Below the pieces are notes generated by a model that was given only the letters and a program-made list of their open reading frames with translations, had not been told where the DNA came from and searched no databases. A DNA stretch of 64,000 nt, taken from the NCBI RefSeq assembly GCF_030209745.1, contig NZ_JARVRJ010000004.1, positions 62,001-126,000 on the forward strand, written 5' to 3'. This DNA comes from Arthrobacter sp. fls2-241-R2A-200. Its GTDB lineage: Bacteria; Actinomycetota; Actinomycetes; Actinomycetales; Micrococcaceae. The translations under genes were made by a program, and so were the position numbers. This document shows, piece by piece, positions 58,209 through 64,000 of this stretch. The number at the start of each line of letters is the position of its first letter. Positions within the stretch are counted from its first letter, which is position 1.

Positions 58209-58646
58209 CTAGAGCCGTTTTGGCTGCGCATTGCCGAGGTGCGCGCGCACCACGGCAATGTCCCTCGTCGGGTCGCGCCGGATCCGCTTCGACTTGACGA
58301 TGAACGCGGACTTCTCGATCACAATGAGCTTCAATCCATGTTCGGGGATAAGAAGGCGCTTGCGTTCGTCGTAGAGGCGACGTTGCTCGCCGCGACCGAC
58401 ACCAGAGACGGTCTGCCGCCGATCGAAGAACGGTGACGGTTTCGAATGCTGCTCCTCCTGGAACTCGACTACGAGCTTAAGATCGGACCAAAAGCCGTCC
58501 ACGGGTAGCTTGGTGCCGAGGGGTCGCAAAGGGGACGGGTCGCCGCGGAGCCAATCGAACGTCGCTTGGCGACAGCTGCTCATGCCGAGGACGCCGTCGC
58601 ACAGGTCAAGCACGTAGTGCTCATCGGACGCAGTGCGGTCGACCAT
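58209..58646 (-). CDS. PD-(D/E)XK-like nuclease
   Basis: 145 aa. VDGFWSDLKLVVEFQEEQH resembles the D..E-x-Q active-site strand of PD-(D/E)XK nucleases, followed by RRLYDERKRLLIPEHGLKLIVIEKS as the next helix and strand, as in Vsr-like and uncharacterised restriction-like proteins. The start ATG at 58646 fits better than 58682, as similar proteins begin near the VLDLCDGVLG stretch. Alone, with no methylase beside it. GC is a little lower than around it, suggesting recent gain. Family probable; role open (defence or repair). Confidence 0.65.
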   Translation of the reverse strand: MVDRTASDEHYVLDLCDGVLGMSSCRQATFDWLRGDPSPLRPLGTKLPVDGFWSDLKLVVEFQEEQHSKPSPFFDRRQTVSGVGRGEQRRLYDERKRLLIPEHGLKLIVIEKSAFIVKSKRIRRDPTRDIAVVRAHLGNAQPKRL

Positions 58647-58752
58647 GCCGTGATTCTTGCAGAGTTCAGCCGAGAGGCCCATGCTTCATAGGTTCAAGAA
58701 CAATGTTTGGTCCGCTCTGAGAGCTTAGGATCTCGGAACCAGGCTGATTCGG

Positions 58753-59253
58753 TCAGTGCCGCCGTCTGCCGGATACGGCCCGGTGCCAGTATTCCGCTTC
58801 TGCACTTGTCAGAATCTCGTAGATCTCCTCGACCACGAACTTGCCCAAATAAGGGCGTTCCTCGGCGCTCAAAGTTCCCAGAGACACCAGTGCAGCCGAC
58901 AACAGCACATCGTCCTCAATCGAAGGCTCAACCCATTCCCGCACGCAATCGTCGGCGAGGTCCTCCCAGACATATGGCGAGGTTGCTATGGCCTCCCTGA
59001 CCGCGGCGAGTCGCACCCTTACGTCTCCGCTGCGGGACCGCGTGTAGAGACGGATCTGGTATTCATCCGAGGCCGGGGGCACAAGTGGTGCCCCGCCGGC
59101 GACCGAATGCTGCGCAGCAATGACCTGGTAGCGGGCCCGGGCAGGGTGTCGGTCATGGAGGTCCTGGCGTATTTCCCTGATGCGGTGCCCGGGGCGCAAT
59201 GTTGCAATTCCAGGGATGCGGTTGTCCCGCCTATTCGCGTTGTGTGGTGCCAT
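58753..59253 (-). CDS. hypothetical protein, 166 aa
   Basis: Unrecognised. Basic Asn/Arg-rich start (MAPHNANRRDNRIPG), then an alpha/beta domain with LAAVREAIATSPYVWEDLADDCVREWV and many acidic residues. ATG at 59253 has an AGG site; a TTG five codons upstream is possible. Confidence 0.55.
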   Translation of the reverse strand: MAPHNANRRDNRIPGIATLRPGHRIREIRQDLHDRHPARARYQVIAAQHSVAGGAPLVPPASDEYQIRLYTRSRSGDVRVRLAAVREAIATSPYVWEDLADDCVREWVEPSIEDDVLLSAALVSLGTLSAEERPYLGKFVVEEIYEILTSAEAEYWHRAVSGRRRH

Positions 59254-59439
59254 GACCTGTCCCGACAAGCGGCCAATACGTGTCCCCCTCCCTCATGATA
59301 GGCCCGGTTCGGACGGAGGTTGAAGGCCACCGGATCGAGGCGGCTGGGCATACCGGAACGAGCTTGATCGTCCCTGCGGTTTTCCACATACGTCAGGACT
59401 CCCCTATCGGCAGTCGGCAACCGATGCTGCACTGGAGGC

Positions 59440-59541
59440 ATGCTCAGCTACGAAGACATCATTCTGCTCGGCGAGGAACGGGTCCTGGTCATCCAGGAAC
59501 ACAAAGAGGGCCGTTGCTGGTGTGGCCAGACCTGGCAATGA
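59440..59541 (+). CDS. possible 33-aa protein
   Basis: A short frame (MLSYEDIILLGEERV..) ending in CWCGQTWQ. Protein-like composition but its GGAGG lies too close to the ATG, so it could be leaderless or not translated. Confidence 0.35.
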   Translation: MLSYEDIILLGEERVLVIQEHKEGRCWCGQTWQ

Positions 59542-59684
59542 CCAACCTTGACGGGCGCTGTCTTGGTTGTATGGCTGGTGCTTCCTGATTCCGGACTGCT
59601 TGCTTCAGGCCGGACCAGGACCTTGCTGGGAAGGGGCCAGGTGAATTCAGCAGGGTATCCGGGCGGAGGAGCATACTGAAACGG

Positions 59685-59840
59685 TTACACCTCACGGTCC
59701 GGAACGCGAATGATGATCATCCGGGATCCTTCCGGGATTTTGGCCTTCGCCGCGGCCAGGGTGGTGCCATAGTCGGGGCCTGTCGCGCTGACGCGCATCA
59801 TTTCGCCCTGGGCATCTTCAATGGTCAATTCAACCTCCAT
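59685..59840 (-). CDS. small hypothetical protein, 51 aa
   Basis: MEVELTIEDAQGEMM onward; alternating strands and one helix, ending IIIRVPDREV. Start at 59840, or 59852 with four more residues. Unrecognised. Confidence 0.5.
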   Translation of the reverse strand: MEVELTIEDAQGEMMRVSATGPDYGTTLAAAKAKIPEGSRMIIIRVPDREV

Positions 59841-59979
59841 AGCTCTGAGCATAGAGCCCTGCCCGGCCGTCCTCTGTCCGTTGGAGAAGAGAAAGCTGTC
59901 AAGTAACAGCATGCGCAGTGAGTAGCCTGCCTAAGACCGGAGCGAGACTGGGATTGCCGGTAAAGGCTAGACTGCCTGA

Positions 59980-60453
59980 GTGCCCGGTCATGATCAAGAA
60001 GGCCCGTTCGATCGGGCGCAGCCGCTCAATCCATCACGTCTTCAGCAGCCCAAGGACAAGTCAGTCCAGTCTGAGCCCATTGAAGTGCCCAACCCTGAGG
60101 CCGCCGGAGCCTGCGAGCAGGATATGAGCCAGGGCCCGACCCGCTGGCAGCGGATCAAGGATCATCCGGCTTTCAAGACAGGTCTCGCCGTTGGCGCTCT
60201 TGCGGCTGCTGGCGCGGTCACGTTGTTGACACTGAGGTCGCCCGAAGCATTCAAGCAGGTCAGCGCGGCGGTCTGGGAGAAAATCCCTGAGTTCACGGAG
60301 GCGGCTTTCGAGGGCATCGGCGAGGAGGCCAGCAGAAAGTCTCCGACCGAGCATAATGTCAGCGGGCACCAGCGCGTGCAGCACTACGGTCCCGGCGGCA
60401 CCGAGACAAAGTTCGTCCAGGTATCGCCTTACTCGCGTGGAGGTAGTACCTAA
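59980..60453 (+). CDS. hypothetical protein with one membrane helix
   Basis: 157 aa from the GTG at 59980, or 109 from the ATG at 60124. The C-terminal part holds a hydrophobic helix (GLAVGALAAAGAVTLLTL) and an amphipathic helix with a polar tail. The first 48 residues are polar and may not be translated. It resembles the 49085 protein in layout. Unrecognised. Confidence 0.5.
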   Translation: MPGHDQEGPFDRAQPLNPSRLQQPKDKSVQSEPIEVPNPEAAGACEQDMSQGPTRWQRIKDHPAFKTGLAVGALAAAGAVTLLTLRSPEAFKQVSAAVWEKIPEFTEAAFEGIGEEASRKSPTEHNVSGHQRVQHYGPGGTETKFVQVSPYSRGGST

Positions 60454-60562
60454 CAGGCGCATGCGATACTGACCGTGTCGAAAATTGCGGTTGTGCTTGT
60501 CGTCAGCGGTTTATGTCATATCAGAAACGGCTTCGGCGGGACGTATTGGGACGGTAGGGCCT

Positions 60563-60847
60563 TTGGGTATCTTTGATTTCCTTGCGAAGAAGGAAAAAAG
60601 CTGGGACGAGATCGATGTCTACGAGGGTGAAACGCCCCCGTGCCCCAACTGTGGGACGCCCCTGGTGAAAAAGTTTGTTTACTCCGAGATGTACTGCCTT
60701 GAGTGTCGCTACGGTCTAGATGACGATGACGATGACGACAGCGAGGCGCTGAGTGTTTACGATGCAGCTCAGATCTGGGCCTCACACGGTAAGGATGAGG
60801 ATTACATGTTCGGGTATTCCTCGGAGGAACTCGAAGCCGCGCTTTAA
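60563..60847 (+). CDS. zinc-ribbon small acidic protein, 94 aa
   Basis: TTG start at 60563 with AGGG upstream, giving the common MGIFDFLAKKE opening. CPNCGTPL and CLEC form a zinc ribbon at about 30-52, followed by a run of seven Asp and an acidic helical tail. Unrecognised function. Confidence 0.6.
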   Translation: MGIFDFLAKKEKSWDEIDVYEGETPPCPNCGTPLVKKFVYSEMYCLECRYGLDDDDDDDSEALSVYDAAQIWASHGKDEDYMFGYSSEELEAAL

Positions 60848-60917
60848 TGTGGCAGGTCGCTGCTCGAGTTTGCTGCCGGCGCGGGTGCTGTTGAGGTCCT
60901 GCGCTTCCCTTACCCCG

Positions 60918-62222
60918 CTATGCCACAGCGACCGGCAGCTCGTCCCAGTGGGTCGTGCAGCGCTTCGAGAGCATGGCGCGCTTCATCTCCCACGCCGGCG
61001 GGGTCTTCATGCCACCCAGGCCCACACCCACTGCCTGCGCGCCGAGCTTTCTCGTGATTTCGTCAAGTACCTTCCCTACTCCCCGATCTTCGAATTCGGA
61101 TTGGAACACAGGTAGGAACTGAACGCCGTCACTCGCGCGCAGTCCCGTGAGTACAACTCCTGCACGGGCGTAGCGGATACCGGCGGTCGGAAACAGATCA
61201 GGCAGGATCACACTGGCAGCTTTCGTAAGCGCGATCGGGTCATCGGTCGGCATGGCCAGCGGAACAGCCCGGTGGGCTGAATGCGGGACGGTTCCTTCGT
61301 CGGCCCAGCCGGTCGAAGCCCACACCGAGAGCACGCCGGCGACGGACCCCTGGGCCCGAAGACGGGCTGAGACCCGCTGGGCGTAGATCGACAGAACCTG
61401 ATGCATCTCGTCAGGGTCCGTAAGCTTGCGCGAGAAGCTCCTGGAATAGATCAGCTGGTCCTTGGCAGCCGGCGGCTGGGTCTCCAGCCCGATACATTTT
61501 TGCCCGCGCAGCTCCAGGATGGTTCTTTCCATGACGACGGAGAACCGTTTGCGGAGCCATTTGGCATCAGCGTCACGCAGTTCTCTGGCCGTGTGGATGC
61601 CGAGCGCAGCCAGGCGCTTGCCGTTACGCCCGGCGACGCCCCAGAGGTCAGTCACATGGAGGGAGTCAAGGATCCGGTCAAGCTGCTCCTCCGAAAACCG
61701 CCGGAGATCGAGAACTCCATTGAACGCGGGGTTTTTCTTGATGCCGAGAGCCGCTACCTTGGCGAGGGTCTTCGTGGGACCGATCGCGACGCGGACAGGA
61801 ATTCCGGTCAGCTGGAGGACAGTCCGTCGGATCTCCTGTCCCCGTGATTCGAGTTCTTCAGGAGCGCCCCGCAGCTTCAGCCAGCTTTCGTCGATCGAAT
61901 ACACTTCCTGCCACGCACTGAAGCGGCCCAGAATGGTGGCAACCCGTGCACTCAGCGAGCCATAGAGCTCATAGTTCGATGACCTGGCTTCGACGCCCTT
62001 GGCCTGGCACCAGCCGCGGATCTTGAACCACGGCTTGCCCATGATGTCAGGATCGAGCTCCTTCACCAGCGGGCACGCGGCAACCACACAGCCGTCATTG
62101 TTCGAGAGGACAAGGGTCGGCCGGTCATGCAGCGTGGGGTCGAAGACGCGCTCCGCGTTGGCGTAAAAGGAGACGCAGTCTACGAGAGCGATTTGATCGG
62201 ATGCTGGGGTGAGAGTCGTCAT
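60918..62222 (-). CDS. umuC: UmuC-type Y-family DNA polymerase
   Basis: 434 aa. IALVDCVSFYANAERVFDP at the N-terminus, NNDGCVVA, YSIDESWL with the catalytic Asp-Glu pair near 110, GPTKTLAKVA and the little-finger region with KDQLIYSRSFSR match UmuC/Pol V. Performs error-prone bypass of lesions, activated by cleaved UmuD and RecA. Start at ATG 62222; a GTG at 62228 is possible. It forms an operon with umuD (16-base gap), under an SOS box. Many plasmids carry such pairs. Confident. Confidence 0.93.
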   Translation of the reverse strand: MTTLTPASDQIALVDCVSFYANAERVFDPTLHDRPTLVLSNNDGCVVAACPLVKELDPDIMGKPWFKIRGWCQAKGVEARSSNYELYGSLSARVATILGRFSAWQEVYSIDESWLKLRGAPEELESRGQEIRRTVLQLTGIPVRVAIGPTKTLAKVAALGIKKNPAFNGVLDLRRFSEEQLDRILDSLHVTDLWGVAGRNGKRLAALGIHTARELRDADAKWLRKRFSVVMERTILELRGQKCIGLETQPPAAKDQLIYSRSFSRKLTDPDEMHQVLSIYAQRVSARLRAQGSVAGVLSVWASTGWADEGTVPHSAHRAVPLAMPTDDPIALTKAASVILPDLFPTAGIRYARAGVVLTGLRASDGVQFLPVFQSEFEDRGVGKVLDEITRKLGAQAVGVGLGGMKTPPAWEMKRAMLSKRCTTHWDELPVAVA

Positions 62223-62237
62223 TGCCACGGCTGGAGA

Positions 62238-62693
62238 CTATAGGCGGGGTCTGACACCACGTTTGGTTTTCGCAGGAGACAGAATCCATGTGACCACGCC
62301 CCAGACTGACATCTCGGTGTGTTCGTGGAGAACGACGTCCGCATAGTCAAGGTTCTCTGCCACGAGAACGGTACGTCCCTGGATGACGTCCAGCCGCTTG
62401 ACGGTGTATTCGCCGTCAACGACGGCGATCACGATCTTGCCCGGAACGGGATCGATCCCCCGGTCCACGAGCAGCAGGTCGCCGTCATTGATTCCGGCTC
62501 CGGTCATGGAATGGCCGGCTGCACGCCAGACAAATGTACATGTTGGGTCCCGGACCAGGTGCTGGACAAGATCAAGGTCCCCGGACCAATATCCCTCTGC
62601 AGGGCTGGGGAAGCCGCAGGCGACGGCTTCCGGCGCGAACGGGAGTATCAGCGGCTCGTCGAGCGCCAACGGTTCTGGCTGCGAGGCCTGCAT
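62238..62693 (-). CDS. umuD: UmuD-type mutagenesis protein
   Basis: 151 aa. ACGF near 25-28 gives the Cys26-Gly27 self-cleavage site, Ser62 (HSM) and Lys99 (TVKR) are the catalytic pair at the usual spacing, and no DNA-binding domain is present, so it is UmuD rather than LexA. After RecA-stimulated cleavage it joins UmuC. The start ATG at 62693 follows AAAAGGAAG. Perfect SOS box (62707-62722) just upstream. Confident. Confidence 0.92.
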   Translation of the reverse strand: MQASQPEPLALDEPLILPFAPEAVACGFPSPAEGYWSGDLDLVQHLVRDPTCTFVWRAAGHSMTGAGINDGDLLLVDRGIDPVPGKIVIAVVDGEYTVKRLDVIQGRTVLVAENLDYADVVLHEHTEMSVWGVVTWILSPAKTKRGVRPRL

Positions 62694-62706
62694 GTCCACT
62701 TCCTTT

Positions 62707-62722
62707 TCGAACATATGTTCGA
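62707..62722 (-). promoter_or_regulatory. SOS box (LexA site) of umuDC
   Basis: TCGAAC-ATAT-GTTCGA, a perfect match to the Gram-positive/actinobacterial SOS box, 14 bases from the umuD start codon. LexA of the host would repress here until DNA damage. Confidence 0.88.
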
Positions 62723-62816
62723 TGGAATCGTACGCCCGGGCGGGAACGGCACGCAACGTGGAGCAACTGCCGGGCGGACCGGACAGGCCTGGGCTCTGGG
62801 ACTGCGGGCAGGAATA

Positions 62817-62851
62817 AAGGCCCCGGTGCGCTTCATGCGCGTCGGGGCCTT
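62817..62851 (+). terminator. orphan intrinsic terminator
   Basis: AAGGCCCCG / CGGGGCCTT with an inner stem, followed by CTCTTTTTC on the plus strand. No plus-strand gene ends here, so a short RNA or read-through control is possible. Confidence 0.65.
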
Positions 62852-63095
62852 CTCTTTTTCGCACGAACGGGAGGTGCGAACCAACGTTCAGCGGCCCCGG
62901 CCTTGGGGTCGAGGAACCGAGGCCGCCTGGGACACGCGATCAGGCGCTGACCGGGTGACGCAGATGACTCCACCTCTCTGCCCGACCTCTCCGCAAAGGT
63001 CTGTCACAAGTCATTGCCCAATCATTCGTGACAGACAATCGAATGACGTTAGAATGGACTCGTACATCAGTCGAATATGACAGGAGAGGCCAGAC

Positions 63096-63506
63096 ATGAC
63101 CGTCGTCGACGAGCCGAAGGCTGCGCCTCCCGCTGCGCGGGCTGCGACCAGGTCCGGTGGACCGAGCATCGACCAGAACGGCAGCGACCGCAGGGAGCGG
63201 GTCTTTACCCGCCTGTCCTCGGACGAGAAGCAGCGGGCGGAGTACTGGGCGCAGCGGCGCGGCTACCCCTCCGCCAACGAGTACTACGCCGAGGCGATCG
63301 CCGAGAAGATCCGGCGCGAGAATCTCGACTTCGACATCCCTGATCTGCTCACCGCGCGTATCAACCAGGTCGTCGACGAGCTCAAGGCGCTTTCGACGAA
63401 CAACGCCAACCTCGAGCGGGTCGTGACCATGGGCTTCGATTCCCTGCTCGGGCTGACCAGGGGCGACAACTATCTGCTGGACGAGGAGAACGGGGAGCTG
63501 ACGTGA
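63096..63506 (+). CDS. putative MobC-like/RHH mobilisation accessory protein
   Basis: 136 aa. About 32-75, RERVFTRLSSDEKQRAEYWAQRRGYPSANEYYAEAIAEKIR, has a ribbon-helix-helix pattern (one strand then two helices). A coiled-coil-like region (INQVVDELKALSTNNANLERVV) follows. It is similar in layout to MobC relaxosome accessory proteins, and the GTGA-coupled gene downstream continues the operon. A partition or generic RHH regulator is the alternative. AGGAGAGG upstream; the promoter carries CGAATG motifs. Moderate. Confidence 0.6.
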   Translation: MTVVDEPKAAPPAARAATRSGGPSIDQNGSDRRERVFTRLSSDEKQRAEYWAQRRGYPSANEYYAEAIAEKIRRENLDFDIPDLLTARINQVVDELKALSTNNANLERVVTMGFDSLLGLTRGDNYLLDEENGELT

Positions 63507-64000
63507 GCCAGGGGCTGAACGAGATCATGCCGTCCACCGACGAGCTGATGGACGTCGACACGTCCTTCCTCGATGCGTACCGGACCGGCGGGAGCGAGGG
63601 CCTGAAGCGGGCCCAGGAAGGGGCACAGCCGGCGGAGCCGGAGCAGGACACGCCGGAGAAGGATGAGGCCCCGCAGCAGAGCGCCGAGAACCTTGACCGG
63701 GACACCGGTGCCGGCCAGCGTGGAGGCTCGGGAGCAGGCAGCGCCACTCCCCCGGCCCAGAGCGACGCCGTCGCCGTGGACAAAGCAGCGATGCCGCAGG
63801 TGCACGACGACGCAGACGCCGAAGCACACCCCGCGGCCCTCCCGGTGTCGCCGCCGGAAGATGCCAACCTCCTCCCGCCCGTCCCGCTCCAGCACACCGA
63901 CCATCAGGAGGCCGTGCAGTCTGCGGCGGCCAGGGGCGGCTCCGGCGGAGGGGACGAGGGCAGCGAGTCGTTGCCACAGAGCGGCTTCCGGCTCGACGGC
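63503..64000 (+). CDS. acidic low-complexity protein, cut by the right edge
   Basis: GTG start at 63503 overlapping the previous stop (GTGA). At least 166 residues, rich in Glu, Ala, Pro, Gln and Ser, with little predicted structure apart from DELMDVDTSFLDAYRTGG at the start. The C-terminus is outside the window. It could be the N-terminal part of a transfer or partition protein. Function unknown. Confidence 0.6.
   Translation, partial: MSQGLNEIMPSTDELMDVDTSFLDAYRTGGSEGLKRAQEGAQPAEPEQDTPEKDEAPQQSAENLDRDTGAGQRGGSGAGSATPPAQSDAVAVDKAAMPQVHDDADAEAHPAALPVSPPEDANLLPPVPLQHTDHQEAVQSAAARGGSGGGDEGSESLPQSGFRLDG

Larger units (their letters stand above)
62694..63095. other. intergenic region with SOS box, orphan terminator and rightward promoter
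   Basis: 402 bases without a gene: SOS box, T-tailed hairpin (62817-62851), and an AT-richer stretch at 63010-63070 with repeated ATTCG/CGAAT motifs before the next operon. Confidence 0.6.

Overview
The window is high-GC DNA with actinobacterial hallmarks: a WhiB protein, an Lsr2 nucleoid protein, an EspR-like XRE regulator, a MAB_1171c/DUF6545-type membrane protein and an actinobacterial SOS box. It reads as part of a large plasmid, or a phage-plasmid, of a Gram-positive actinobacterium, perhaps Micrococcales; the genus cannot be fixed from this sequence. There are no ribosomal or core-metabolic genes and no capsid or tail genes. A phage-like replication set, an actin-type partition locus, an iteron-like array and a possible start of a mobilisation region (right edge) all point to an autonomous element.

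Layout. (1) 0-9.5 kb, minus strand: an AAA+ block, with each main gene followed by its own hairpin: SF1 helicase (cut by the left edge), 69-aa protein, double-AAA ClpA/B-like ATPase, VWA protein, MoxR ATPase, AEP-like primase and a 318-aa protein. (2) 9.5-18.2 kb: LysM membrane protein, small genes, then a regulatory island: XRE repressor, ImmA-type peptidase, DUF6545 and PAP2-like membrane proteins, a divergent FabG/sensor operon and a methyltransferase. Three copies of an AGTGGAA-N4-TTCCACT operator lie in this island. (3) 18.3-30.2 kb: RarA, WhiB, a glutaredoxin, many small ATGA/GTGA-coupled genes, HD nucleotidase, SNF2 helicase, DUF5664 dNTP hydrolase, VRR-NUC nuclease and a winged-helix protein. 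(4) 30.4-36 kb: family B DNA polymerase and D5-like primase-helicase. (5) 36-37.1 kb: non-coding, with twelve GTACCAC heptamers in a mirror-symmetric layout, the best candidate for an origin. (6) 37.1-42.1 kb: CPBP protease, RecJ-like exonuclease, Lsr2, SLOG protein. (7) 42.1-44.2 kb: non-coding, with GTAC-centred repeats and a possible centromere. (8) 44.2-46.1 kb: leader peptide, ParR-like and ParM-like genes. (9) 46.3-57 kb: many small genes, HD hydrolase, lipoprotein nuclease, SSB, an interrupted tRNA-like gene and seven covarying palindromic repeats. (10) 57-64 kb: lipoprotein, PD-(D/E)XK-like nuclease, small proteins, UmuDC with an SOS box, then a two-gene operon running off the right edge.

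Functional reading. The polymerase, primase-helicase, AEP, SNF2, VRR-NUC, RecJ, SSB, RarA and dNTP-pool enzymes could form a largely self-supplied replication and repair set. ParM/ParR would handle segregation. The XRE/ImmA island looks like a switch of the ImmR/ImmA type fitted with membrane and enzymatic partners. A recurrent GACCATTCGA-type motif near many start regions suggests a second, element-wide regulon.
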